This document shows positions 8,464 to 16,921 of a stretch of 64,000 nucleotides of DNA, piece by piece (position 1 is the first letter of the stretch; every line of letters starts with the position of its first letter). The DNA is from Campylobacteraceae bacterium (lineage in GTDB: Bacteria; Campylobacterota; Campylobacteria; Campylobacterales; Sulfurovaceae). The notes under the pieces are model-generated. The model saw nothing but the letters and a program-made list of their open reading frames with translations. It made no database searches and was not told where the DNA came from. Location of the stretch: the NCBI GenBank assembly GCA_027065385.1, contig JAMOOP010000130.1:20028-84027 (forward strand), in the 5' to 3' direction. The translations under genes and the position numbers were made by a program.

Positions 8464-9987
8464 ATGATAGGAGAAATATCAATATCGACAGTTACGGCGA
8501 TTTTAGGTGCATTGGCCAGTTATTTTTTTGTTAAAAATGAGAATAAAAAGCAGTTTAAATATTATGAAACTGAAGCAAAAGCAAAAGCTAGTGCAATTTC
8601 GCATGAGGCAGAGAGAAAGTTACAAGATGCTAATATTAAGATAAAAGAGAAAGAGATAGAGCTTGATAAAAAGTTTCAAGATAAAATCTTAGAGATAGAA
8701 AAACATAAAACAGAGCTTTTAATAGAGTTAGAAGATATAAAAGAAAAAAAAGAAGAGCTATCTATAAGAAAAAGAGAGATAGAGAAAAAAGAGGACTATT
8801 TAGACCTTTTAGAGCAACAAAAACAAGAAGATATAGCAAAAAGTATTACTATTTTAGAGAAGAGTGCAGAGATGACTAAAGAGGAGGCTAAAAAATGTCT
8901 CTTAAAGCAGGTTGAAGAGCAATCACAACTTGAAATGGCTCAGTTAATAAGAAAATATGAGAAACAGGCACATCACGATGCAAAGAGAAAAGCAGACTAT
9001 ATTATATCACAAGCAGTAACTAGATATGCAGGTGAGTTTGCAGGTGAGAGACTTATTAATATTGTAAATCTTCCAAGCGATGAACACAAGGGTCGTATTA
9101 TTGGAAAAGAGGGAAGAAATATTAAGAGTTTAGAGCAACTTTTAGGAGTTGATATTATTATAGATGAGACCCCAGGTGTTATAATAGTTAGTAACTTTAA
9201 TCTATATCGTAGAGCGATAGCTACAAGAACTATTGAGCTTTTAGTAAAAGATGGAAGAATTCACCCCGGAAGAATTGAGGCTGTTCATAAAAAAGTGGAG
9301 AGTGAGTTTGAGCAGAAGATTTTAGAAGAGGGTGAAAATATTGTAGTTGAGTTAGGACTATTACCAATGGACGAAGAGCTTATGAGACTAATAGGTAGAA
9401 TGAAATATAGAGCAAGTTATGGACAGAATGCCTTAGCTCACACTTTGGAGGTTGCAAAACTAGCATCACTAATGGCTGCTGAAATGGACGGAGACCATAA
9501 GTTAGCACTAAGAGCTGGACTTCTTCACGATATAGGAAAAGCCTTAACACAAGATGTTGGTGGAAACCATGTTGATTTGGGTGTAGAGGTGTGTAAAAGA
9601 CATAATGAACACCCAACTGTAATAAATGCAATATATGCACACCATGGACATAGAGAGCCAGATAGTATAGAGAGTGCAGCTGTTTGTGCAGCAGATGCTA
9701 TTAGTGCATCAAGACCAGGTGCTAGACGAGAGGTTTTAGAGAGTTTTGTAAATCGTGTAAAAGAGATAGAAGATATAGCAAGAGAACAAAGAGGTGTAAG
9801 AGATGCTTATGCAATTAATGCAGGTAGAGAGGTTAGAGTCTTTGTAGATGCAGGAAAAGTAAAAGATGCACAGATGACACTTTTATCTAAAAAGATTGCA
9901 AAAGAGATTGAGAATAAGGTACAATACCCTGGTGAAATTAAGGTGACCGTTATTCGTGAAAAACGGGATATTAATTACGCTAGATAA
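8464..9987 (+). CDS. rny: Ribonuclease Y
   Basis: Membrane-anchored endoribonuclease that starts mRNA decay. The 507-residue protein has the full RNase Y order: an N-terminal transmembrane segment (residues about 5-22), a long Lys/Glu-rich coiled coil (about 30-190), a KH RNA-binding domain with GRIIGKEGRNIKSLEQ, and an HD phosphohydrolase domain with LLHDIGKA (metal-binding His-Asp) and a conserved C-terminal block (REVRVFVDAGKV). AAGGAG precedes the ATG. Using RNase Y rather than RNase E is typical of Campylobacterota and Gram-positives. Confidence 0.95.
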   Translation: MIGEISISTVTAILGALASYFFVKNENKKQFKYYETEAKAKASAISHEAERKLQDANIKIKEKEIELDKKFQDKILEIEKHKTELLIELEDIKEKKEELSIRKREIEKKEDYLDLLEQQKQEDIAKSITILEKSAEMTKEEAKKCLLKQVEEQSQLEMAQLIRKYEKQAHHDAKRKADYIISQAVTRYAGEFAGERLINIVNLPSDEHKGRIIGKEGRNIKSLEQLLGVDIIIDETPGVIIVSNFNLYRRAIATRTIELLVKDGRIHPGRIEAVHKKVESEFEQKILEEGENIVVELGLLPMDEELMRLIGRMKYRASYGQNALAHTLEVAKLASLMAAEMDGDHKLALRAGLLHDIGKALTQDVGGNHVDLGVEVCKRHNEHPTVINAIYAHHGHREPDSIESAAVCAADAISASRPGARREVLESFVNRVKEIEDIAREQRGVRDAYAINAGREVRVFVDAGKVKDAQMTLLSKKIAKEIENKVQYPGEIKVTVIREKRDINYAR

Positions 9988-10004
9988 TTTAAAAAAGGAA
10001 AAAT

Positions 10005-10589
10005 ATGAAAAAGTTTGGATTGCTTCTACTACTATCGTTAATGGTGTTCTTTACAGCGTGTAATGCACAACCTACTGATAGTAATAAAACAGATGTTAAG
10101 AAAAATGATAGTAATGGTTCTATAATTGTAGTTTTAGAGACAAATCAGGGAAATATTGAGCTTAAGATGTTTCCTAAAGTTGCTCCATTAGCTGTTGAGA
10201 ATTTTACTACTCATGTAAAAAATGGTTACTATAATGGTTTAATTTTTCATAGAGTTATTAAAAACTTTATGATACAGGGTGGTGACCCAACAGGAACAGG
10301 TAGAGGTGGAGAGTCTATTTGGAAAAAAGAGTTTATTAATGAGTACGGTAAAAATGTGGTTTTTGATAGACCTTTTCTACTCGCTATGGCAAATCATGGG
10401 CCAAATACTAATGGAAGTCAATTCTTTATTACAACAAAAGCTACACCTTGGTTAAATGGTGGATATACTATTTTTGGAGAGGTAATATCTGGACAAGATG
10501 CTGTTAAAAAGATAGAAAACACTAAAACAGGAAAAGCTGATAGACCAGAGGTTGAGCAAAAAATTATTAAAGCTTATATTAAAAAGTAG
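10005..10589 (+). CDS. Cyclophilin-type peptidyl-prolyl isomerase lipoprotein
   Basis: Catalyses cis-trans isomerisation of prolyl bonds in envelope proteins. An N-terminal lipoprotein signal ends in the lipobox FTAC (Cys at about residue 19), so the enzyme is anchored at the membrane. The cyclophilin core follows, with NFTTHVKNGYYNGLIFHRV and FMIQGGDPTGTGRGG (active-site Arg, Phe, Gln), MANHGPNTNGSQFFITT and LNGGYTIFGEV. All catalytic motifs look intact. It lies 17 bases after rny with AAAGGA upstream, and 3 bases before cmoB. Confidence 0.93.
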   Translation: MKKFGLLLLLSLMVFFTACNAQPTDSNKTDVKKNDSNGSIIVVLETNQGNIELKMFPKVAPLAVENFTTHVKNGYYNGLIFHRVIKNFMIQGGDPTGTGRGGESIWKKEFINEYGKNVVFDRPFLLAMANHGPNTNGSQFFITTKATPWLNGGYTIFGEVISGQDAVKKIENTKTGKADRPEVEQKIIKAYIKK

Positions 10590-10592
10590 TTT

Positions 10593-11510
10593 ATGATAGA
10601 CTTAGATAAGTTACGAGCAGATAGAGAGAAGTGTATAGAGTGGAAAAATATTAAGCCAAGATGGGAGGCTATTAAAGGGCTTCCTATTTTAGATGATATT
10701 GAAATTGTTTTGGGTAAAAGTGTAGATATATACTCTCCCTCTCTATCTAAAGAAGATGAGGAGTATATATATAAGAGTGCAAAACTTATTCAACCTTGGA
10801 GAAAAGGTCCATTTAGAGTATCTACAACTTTTATAGATAGTGAGTGGCAGAGTTATATAAAATATGATTTATTAAAACCTCACTTTAATATAAAAGATAA
10901 AATAGTGGGTGATATTGGGTGTAATAATGGATATTATCTATTTAGAATGATGGAAGATAAACCCAAAAGATTAGTAGGATTTGACCCATCATCTATTCCA
11001 TATTGTCAATTTAAATTTTTAGACCATTTTATACAAAGTGGTATTAAATATGAACTTTTAGGAGTAGAGCATGTTGAGTTCTATGAGCATAAGTTTGATA
11101 TACTTTTCTGTTTAGGTGTACTATATCATAGACCTGACCCAGTTGGTGCTTTAAAATCATTATATAAAGGGTTAAATTGGGGTGGAGAGCTTATTTTAGA
11201 TACTTTTATGATAGATGGAGAAGATGAGGTGTGTCTAACTCCTAAAAAAAGATACTCAAAAATACCAAATATATATTTTATTCCAACTATTAATGCTCTG
11301 AAAAATTGGTGTTATAGAGCAGGATTTCAAGAGATAGATGTTTTAGAAATTTCTAAAACAGAGCCTAATGAGCAGAGAAAAACAGAGTGGATAGATACAG
11401 AGTCGTTAAATGATTTCTTAGATGAGAGTGATAAAAGCAAAACTGTAGAGGGGTATCCAGCACCTAAAAGGGTGTATATTAAAGCTCGGAAGATTAGAAA
11501 AAAGAGTTGA
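10593..11510 (+). CDS. cmoB: tRNA U34 carboxymethyltransferase CmoB
   Basis: Transfers the carboxymethyl group of carboxy-S-adenosylmethionine to 5-hydroxyuridine-34 of tRNA, giving cmo5U and wider wobble decoding. The 305-residue protein is slightly shorter than the 323-residue E. coli enzyme. Family features are the N-terminal helix region, the FRVSTTFIDSEWQSYIKYD block, the SAM-binding-fold GDIGCNNGYYLFRM at about residue 107, and the FCLGVLYHRPDP and FIPTINALKNWCYRAGF blocks. It is the last gene of the 6.65-11.5 kb run. CmoA, which makes the co-substrate, is not in this window. Confidence 0.93.
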   Translation: MIDLDKLRADREKCIEWKNIKPRWEAIKGLPILDDIEIVLGKSVDIYSPSLSKEDEEYIYKSAKLIQPWRKGPFRVSTTFIDSEWQSYIKYDLLKPHFNIKDKIVGDIGCNNGYYLFRMMEDKPKRLVGFDPSSIPYCQFKFLDHFIQSGIKYELLGVEHVEFYEHKFDILFCLGVLYHRPDPVGALKSLYKGLNWGGELILDTFMIDGEDEVCLTPKKRYSKIPNIYFIPTINALKNWCYRAGFQEIDVLEISKTEPNEQRKTEWIDTESLNDFLDESDKSKTVEGYPAPKRVYIKARKIRKKS

Positions 11511-11547
11511 TTGTAAAAATTTATTTTCAAAAACGGCAAAAATAAGG

Positions 11548-11553
11548 TATAAT
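11548..11553 (+). promoter_or_regulatory. Probable -10 element upstream of the HsrA-like gene
   Basis: A perfect TATAAT preceded by GG, in an AT-rich 167-base gap, about 125 bases before the regulator's ATG. No good -35 is seen, as is usual for Campylobacterota sigma-70 promoters. Closer to the gene, TTAAGCCATAAG (about 11652-11663) looks like an imperfect repeat and could be an operator; this is a guess. Confidence 0.45.
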
Positions 11554-11677
11554 TAAAGAAATATTTGAATCTTTTAGGCTTTAAAAAAATTTTGTATAAA
11601 AATATAATTATTATATCTTATTTTAAAATAAGTATTTTTTAGATATAACCTTAAGCCATAAGATAATTAGGATTACA

Positions 11678-12349
11678 ATGAGAATATTGACCATAGGGTT
11701 CGAAGACGAGTTTGTGAAACAGTTAGAGGTCGAACTTGAAAAATACTTTATATGTATTGTAGATAGTGCAAAAGATTTATACGATGCCACTAACTTTACT
11801 GACTTTAGACATTATGAACTTATTATAATTGTTGATGAAAATCAAAAATACTCATTAGAAAAATATAGTAATGAGGTCAAAAAGAAGAAAAGAGAGACTA
11901 AGATTATTATTATAACTGATAATCCAGATAATCAAATTCCTCTTTTTGAGTTAGGTGCAGATGATGTTCTTGTAAATCATATAGATTCGCCAGAGTTAAT
12001 ATCTGCTAGAGTTTTATCAAATATGCGTAAACTATTTGGTACTAGAATTGATGTGGGAAAATTAGTAATTGATATTGCCCATAAAAAGATAGAGTATGAT
12101 GATAAGATAGTATCATTAAATGGTAAAACATTTGATATTTTAGCCTATTTAGCACTTCGTGAAGAGAGAGTTTTTTCTAAAGATGAGATTATTAATGCAC
12201 TTTGGGAAGAGCCTGAATATGTAAGTGATAACACAGTGGAGGTGGCTATTAATCAGATACGAAAAAGACTAAAGAGTATATTAGGTTTTCAAGTTATTCA
12301 TACTGTAAGAAGAAGAGGCTATAAGTTCTCTTATGAAAAAACTGCCTAA
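11678..12349 (+). CDS. hsrA: HP1043/HsrA-like orphan response regulator
   Basis: An OmpR-family transcription regulator of 223 residues: an N-terminal receiver-like domain (1-115) and a C-terminal winged-helix domain with the DNA-binding block NTVEVAINQIRKRLK followed by HTVRRRGYKF. It strongly recalls Helicobacter HP1043 (HsrA): both share ALWEEPEYV-type and VEVAINQIR sequences. In the receiver, the residue at the usual phosphoacceptor position (YELIIIV) is Val, with Asp one place later. It is therefore probably active without phosphorylation, as HsrA is. HsrA is an essential housekeeping regulator in Helicobacter; the same role here is inferred. No histidine kinase is adjacent. Confidence 0.85.
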   Translation: MRILTIGFEDEFVKQLEVELEKYFICIVDSAKDLYDATNFTDFRHYELIIIVDENQKYSLEKYSNEVKKKKRETKIIIITDNPDNQIPLFELGADDVLVNHIDSPELISARVLSNMRKLFGTRIDVGKLVIDIAHKKIEYDDKIVSLNGKTFDILAYLALREERVFSKDEIINALWEEPEYVSDNTVEVAINQIRKRLKSILGFQVIHTVRRRGYKFSYEKTA

Positions 12350-12368
12350 TAGGCAGTTTTATTTTTTT
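12336..12368. terminator. Bidirectional terminator between convergent genes
   Basis: ACTGCCT (12341-12347) pairs with AGGCAGT (12351-12357) across an AAT loop. A run of A precedes the stem and a long run of T follows, so it reads as a Rho-independent terminator on both strands. The regulator's TAA stop is part of the hairpin. Confidence 0.9.
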
Positions 12369-13531
12369 AGATTTTGAACAAATCTATCTAGTCTTTTTAA
12401 TCCCTCTCTAATAGTATTTATATCTGTAGCAAAAGATAGTCTAATATACCCCTCTGCTCCAAAAGCAATACCAGGAACTACAGCTACCCCCTCTTTAGCT
12501 AGAAGTTCTTTAGAGAACTCCATAGAGTCACTACTTACATTTTTAATATTAATAAATAGATAAAATGCACCATCTGGTTTTACAACTGATAACCCCTCAA
12601 TACTATTTACAATATCATAAGCTTCATCTCTTCTTTCTTCAAAGACTTTTCTCATATCTTGAACAGTTTTATCTACAGAGCCATTAAGTCCTGCAATAGC
12701 TGCTGATTGTGTAATTGAGCTAATATTTGATGTACTTTGAGATTGAAGTTTATTCATAGCACTAACTAATTCAACTTTTGGAGTTGCTAAATATCCAAAT
12801 CTCCACCCTGTCATAGATGCCGATTTACTTAGACCATTAATAGTTACTGTTCTTTGGAACATATCTTCAGAGATTGAAGCTAGTGCTGTAAACTCTACAC
12901 CACCGTAAACTAGTTTCTCATACATCTCATCACTAAATACAAGAATATCAGTTCCCTTTAAAACCTCTGCTAAAGCCTCTAACTCTTCTTTACTATATAC
13001 GGAGCCTGTTGGGTTAGATGGAGTAGTAATTACTAAAACTTTTGTTTTAGGAGTAATAGCCTCTTCTAACTGTTTAGGAGTAATTTTAAAGCTTGTTGTA
13101 TCATCTGTCTCTATAATTACAGCTGTTCCACCAGAGTATTTTACAACTTCAGGATATGTTACCCAATATGGTGCAGGAATAATAACCTCATCACCCTCAT
13201 CTATAAGTGCTTGAAATAGATTAAATAGAGAGTGTTTAGCTCCATTATTAGTCTGTATCATATTAGTATCATAATCTAAGTTATTATCTCTTTTTAACTT
13301 ATCAGCTACAGCTTTTAGTAGTTCAGGAGTACCAGGTATTGCTGTATATTTAGTCTTACCTTCATCAAGAGCTTTTTTAGCAGCCTCTTTAATCTCTACT
13401 GGAGTATCAAAGTCAGGTTCTCCTGCTGAAAAAGATAATATATCTTTTCCTTCAGCCTTAAGTTCTAGTGCTAAAGTCGTAATAGCAATAGTCATAGAAG
13501 TAGATAGCGTTTGTATTCGTTTTGAAAGCAT
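12359..13531 (-). CDS. aspC: Pyridoxal-phosphate aspartate aminotransferase (class I)
   Basis: Transfers the amino group between aspartate and 2-oxoglutarate, using PLP. The 390-residue chain shows the class I gamma-subgroup pattern: SAGEPDFDTP near residue 36, TNNGAKHSLFN and PAPYWVTYPE, TTPSNPTGSVYS (PLP-binding Asn), FSDEMYEKLVY (Asp and Tyr at the ring), and the PLP-lysine motif NGLSKSASMTGWRFGY (Lys at about 237). The last Arg block LSFATD completes the fold. AAGGCG lies upstream of the ATG. Enzymes of this subgroup sometimes also use prephenate. Confidence 0.92.
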   Translation of the reverse strand: MLSKRIQTLSTSMTIAITTLALELKAEGKDILSFSAGEPDFDTPVEIKEAAKKALDEGKTKYTAIPGTPELLKAVADKLKRDNNLDYDTNMIQTNNGAKHSLFNLFQALIDEGDEVIIPAPYWVTYPEVVKYSGGTAVIIETDDTTSFKITPKQLEEAITPKTKVLVITTPSNPTGSVYSKEELEALAEVLKGTDILVFSDEMYEKLVYGGVEFTALASISEDMFQRTVTINGLSKSASMTGWRFGYLATPKVELVSAMNKLQSQSTSNISSITQSAAIAGLNGSVDKTVQDMRKVFEERRDEAYDIVNSIEGLSVVKPDGAFYLFINIKNVSSDSMEFSKELLAKEGVAVVPGIAFGAEGYIRLSFATDINTIREGLKRLDRFVQNLKK

Positions 13532-13701
13532 AGTTTCGCCTTATTTAGATATTGAAAAAATCCAAGGATTATACTAAAAATTTGATTATATTGACTTGAT
13601 ATGTTTTAGGCTATTTGATATGGGATAAGTTCAGTTATATTAATAACAAATTATAATATAATATTGCATGAATATTATTTGAGCAAAAAGGATTAATCTG
13701 T

Positions 13702-14745
13702 ATGAAGAGAAGCAGTAAAATAGTTTTATATGGTTTATTAATCTCTATTTTATATATAATTTTGTGTGTTTTTATAAAAAAAGATGATTTTAATAATAAA
13801 CTTGAAACTATAAATAAGCAAGAGTTAAAAGAGCCACAAATAGAGTCTGTAGATATAAATAACTCCTCTATTAAAGATAGTAAAAGAGTAGTAAAAAATA
13901 GCTCTACACTAGATTATAAAATAGAAAATGGAGCAATTACAATAGGTGGGAATATGCCTATATTAGCAGAAGATGATAGTTTAAAAAAGAGTATGATGCG
14001 ATTTTGTTCAAAAGAGTATTGTAAAAGAACAATAATATTTTCAGCTAATAAAGAGATGCCTTTATGGAAAAATTTAGCAAAAGATATTATAGATATATTT
14101 TATGATGAGAATTTAACCAATGCCTCTTTTTTAGCAAATGAGCAGGGTGATATTACTATTGGAGGAGAGTTTTTAACAAAAAGTTCAAAAGATAGATTAT
14201 TAGAGATATTAAAGCAGTATGGTACAGCTCATATTACAGATAATAGTTATATAAAAGAGAAGGAGATATTATCTACACCTAAAGAGGAAAAAGATACTGT
14301 TATTAGTGATAAAAATGAGAGTGAGAGTGTTAAAATAGCAGATAGTATTATTAATAATAGTACTGTAGCTAAGAGAGATAAAATAGATATAGCACAAGAA
14401 AAAATTACAGAACTTCTAAAAAGTGAAAATATAAATTTCTATAGAAGCCGTGCAAAACTAACATCAAGAGGGAAAAGAACTTTAAGAAAGATTATAGCTA
14501 TTTTAAAAGAGATACCAGATGTAAAAATAGAGGTTAGAGGCTATACTGATGCTAGTGGAAAAAGGAGAGTTAATAAATGGATAAGTGATGTAAGAGCTAA
14601 AAGTGTAAAGTTATATTTAGGAAGTCATGGAATAAATTCTGATAATATAGAAGCAAAAGGATTTGGAGAAGATGATTTATTATATAAAGATAAACCTTAT
14701 AGCCCTTTAAATAGAAGAGTAGAAATAGAGATAAAAAGGAGATAA
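13702..14745 (+). CDS. Membrane-anchored OmpA-domain protein
   Basis: A 347-residue protein with one N-terminal membrane segment (residues about 7-25) and a long periplasmic part. Residues 70-180 contain two similar ITIGG-type segments with flanking helices (TIGGNMPILAEDD, TIGGEFLTKSSKD), resembling a BON-like double repeat. Residues 240-347 form an OmpA C-terminal peptidoglycan-binding domain: VEVRGYTDASG-like IEVRGYTDASGKRRVN, then SDVRAKSVKLYLGSHGI and NRRVEIEI. It probably links the inner membrane to the cell wall. It abuts the next gene directly (stop at 14743-14745, ATG at 14746), so they are co-translated. A TATAAT at 13652-13657 may be its promoter. Confidence 0.8.
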   Translation: MKRSSKIVLYGLLISILYIILCVFIKKDDFNNKLETINKQELKEPQIESVDINNSSIKDSKRVVKNSSTLDYKIENGAITIGGNMPILAEDDSLKKSMMRFCSKEYCKRTIIFSANKEMPLWKNLAKDIIDIFYDENLTNASFLANEQGDITIGGEFLTKSSKDRLLEILKQYGTAHITDNSYIKEKEILSTPKEEKDTVISDKNESESVKIADSIINNSTVAKRDKIDIAQEKITELLKSENINFYRSRAKLTSRGKRTLRKIIAILKEIPDVKIEVRGYTDASGKRRVNKWISDVRAKSVKLYLGSHGINSDNIEAKGFGEDDLLYKDKPYSPLNRRVEIEIKRR

Positions 14746-15192
14746 ATGATGTTAGAGTTAATAGGAGAGATGATATTGTGTCTAGTAGTGGCACTACTAA
14801 TAGGTTTTTTAATAGGTTGGTTTTTTTCAAAGGCTTTAAATGCAGAAGAGTATGATATAGATTATGATGAGTTAAGTGTAAGAGAAGATGAACATAGCTC
14901 TCAAATAAAAAACTTAGAAGCAAAATATAAGAAAGAAAAAGAGCAACTTTCAGAGTGTGATAAGAAAAATAGGGAGTTAAAGGGTGAATTAATGAAAAAG
15001 ATAAACCTTTTACAAAATACATCTAATACACTCCAAGAGATACAGAAAAAACATGGCAATAATACAACAGAGAGAATAGCTGAATTAGAAGCTATGTTAC
15101 AACAAAAAGATATTGAACTTTTAGAGTTTGAAACAGTTTTAGTAAAAGCTGAAGAGACTATTGAGAAGTTAAAAGCCCAAAAAGATAAGTAA
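14746..15192 (+). CDS. Small membrane protein with a coiled coil
   Basis: A 148-residue protein with one strong N-terminal transmembrane segment (about residues 8-30, with the GxxxG-like IGFLIGWFFSKAL) followed by about 100 residues of charged heptad-like sequence rich in Lys and Glu, which should form a cytoplasmic coiled coil. AAAAGGAGAT lies just before a tandem ATG-ATG start. It belongs to the OmpA-domain gene operon, which suggests the two proteins work together at the envelope. I do not recognise the family. Confidence 0.75.
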   Translation: MMLELIGEMILCLVVALLIGFLIGWFFSKALNAEEYDIDYDELSVREDEHSSQIKNLEAKYKKEKEQLSECDKKNRELKGELMKKINLLQNTSNTLQEIQKKHGNNTTERIAELEAMLQQKDIELLEFETVLVKAEETIEKLKAQKDK

Positions 15193-15197
15193 AATTT

Positions 15198-15220
15198 AAA
15201 TAACCAAAATTTGGTTATTT
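15198..15220. terminator. Hairpin terminator between convergent genes
   Basis: A perfect 10-bp inverted repeat (AAATAACCAA and its complement) with a 3-base AAT loop, located between the convergent stops at 15192 and 15227. Confidence 0.75.
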
Positions 15221-15226
15221 AAAATA

Positions 15227-16258
15227 TTATAATATAACCTTATTTACAACATTAAGTCCAAAACCAGAAAGACCAATAAACTCTGTATCTACTGTTGATG
15301 TTAGTAGATTAATATGCTCTATACCTAAATCTTTAAGTATTTGAGCTCCAATTCCAAACTCTTTAGCTTGTTCTTTAGATATAGTTTTTGTATCTAAAAA
15401 GACAAGTACACCACCATTTATTTTTAAATACTCTAATGAGTTTTGCATAGTTTCAAAACGATTTGAATTTAAAACAAGATCAACATCTAAACCTATATTA
15501 TGAAATTTAACATTAGATGTTTGTTTAATATCTCCAAACTTAATTACTTTATGAACTCTACCTAAATGGTCTTCATAATTAATCTTTTCAACTCTTATAC
15601 CCATAAAATCCATCTCTCTCTCTTTAATACGAGCTACCAATTTTTCATTAGCTAAACGATACTCAACTAAATCAGATATATAGACTATTGGAATATTATG
15701 TTTTTTAGAAAATATTTCAAGGTCATCATGTCTAGCCATTGTTCCATCATCTTTAATAATTTCACATATAACACCAACTGGAGCAAGTCCTGCTAATTTA
15801 CATATATCAACAGAACCTTCTGTATGACCAGTTCTAACTAATACCCCACCATCTTTAGCTATAAGTGGAAAGATATGACCAGGGCGAACAAAATCTTCAC
15901 TACTAGTTAAAGGGTTAGCAAGTTTTGAGATACAATCATCTCTCTCTATAGCTGATATTCCTGTATCTGCATTAGCAGAATCTATAGAGATAGTAAATGC
16001 TGTTTCATGGTTCGAGATATTATTATCAACCATTGGTAAAAGATGTAATTTTTTAGCAATAGCTTTGGTTACAGGTGTGCAGATAAGTCCTCTTGCCTCT
16101 TTTGCCATAAAGTTAACATGTTCTGGAGTAGAAAATGTAGCAGCGTAAACTAAATCACCCTCATTTTCTCTATTTTCATCGTCCATCATAATAACCATAC
16201 GACCTTTTTTTATCTCACTAATAGCAGTTTCAACGCGTTCTAAAGCAACTTTAAACAT
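15227..16258 (-). CDS. ribB: 3,4-dihydroxy-2-butanone 4-phosphate synthase with degenerate RibA domain
   Basis: The N-terminal ~200 residues are RibB, which makes the four-carbon unit of riboflavin from ribulose 5-phosphate. The acid and His motifs DDENRENEGDL and RTGHTEGSVDICKLAG are intact. The C-terminal ~140 residues correspond to GTP cyclohydrolase II, but the three zinc-binding cysteines of RibA are absent: no Cys occurs between INYEDHLGRVHK and the end. This half is therefore probably inactive in GTP hydrolysis. The same decayed fusion is known in Helicobacter and Campylobacter, where a separate RibA supplies the reaction. AAGGGA precedes the ATG. No FMN riboswitch is visible upstream. 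Confidence 0.92.
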   Translation of the reverse strand: MFKVALERVETAISEIKKGRMVIMMDDENRENEGDLVYAATFSTPEHVNFMAKEARGLICTPVTKAIAKKLHLLPMVDNNISNHETAFTISIDSANADTGISAIERDDCISKLANPLTSSEDFVRPGHIFPLIAKDGGVLVRTGHTEGSVDICKLAGLAPVGVICEIIKDDGTMARHDDLEIFSKKHNIPIVYISDLVEYRLANEKLVARIKEREMDFMGIRVEKINYEDHLGRVHKVIKFGDIKQTSNVKFHNIGLDVDLVLNSNRFETMQNSLEYLKINGGVLVFLDTKTISKEQAKEFGIGAQILKDLGIEHINLLTSTVDTEFIGLSGFGLNVVNKVIL

Positions 16259-16317
16259 AAATTGTATTCCCTTTTTTATAAATAGAAGGTATTATACTAT
16301 TTTTTTTATATAAACCC

Positions 16318-16346
16318 TTGACATTTTATGATTTTTTCTCTATAAT
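16318..16346 (+). promoter_or_regulatory. Consensus sigma-70 promoter for the tRNA cluster
   Basis: A perfect -35 TTGACA (16318-16323) and a perfect -10 TATAAT (16341-16346) are separated by 17 bases. The GC-rich discriminator GCCGTCC follows, as in stable-RNA promoters under stringent control. The first tRNA starts 32 bases after the -10. Confidence 0.92.
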
Positions 16347-16378
16347 GCCGTCCACACAAACAAATGTGTAACATCTCT

Positions 16379-16453
16379 TGGGGTATGGCCAAGCGGTAAG
16401 GCAACGGTTTTTGGTACCGTTATTCGGGGGTTCGAATCCCTCTACCCCATCCA
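16379..16453 (+). tRNA. tRNA-Gln (TTG), copy 1
   Basis: 75 bases including an encoded CCA. The acceptor arms TGGGGTA and TACCCCA pair. The anticodon stem ACGGT/ACCGT encloses loop TTTTGGT with anticodon TTG. GGTTCGAATCC forms the T arm. It is identical, as far as I can compare, to the copy at 16661. Confidence 0.95.
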
Positions 16454-16461
16454 TTAAATGT

Positions 16462-16538
<77 letters not shown>

Positions 16539-16556
16539 ATTTTTAAAACAGAATGT

Positions 16557-16633
<77 letters not shown>

Positions 16634-16660
16634 AATTTATTTATATGTTAAGTTTACGAT

Positions 16661-16735
16661 TGGGGTATGGCCAAGCGGTAAGGCAACGGTTTTTGGTACC
16701 GTTATTCGGGGGTTCGAATCCCTCTACCCCATCCA
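16661..16735 (+). tRNA. tRNA-Gln (TTG), copy 2
   Basis: 75 bases with encoded CCA, same sequence as copy 1. The spacer to the following fMet gene (ATTAAATATCGC) differs by one base from the spacer after copy 1, showing that Gln-fMet was duplicated as a unit. Confidence 0.95.
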
Positions 16736-16743
16736 TTAAATAT

Positions 16744-16820
<77 letters not shown>

Positions 16821-16834
16821 AATTAAATAGCCAT

Positions 16835-16911
<77 letters not shown>

Positions 16912-16921
16912 CCTCATATTT

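Noticed and set aside
16259-16317. FMN riboswitch upstream of ribB
   Set aside because: The gap is too short and AT-rich; none of the conserved FMN-element segments are present.
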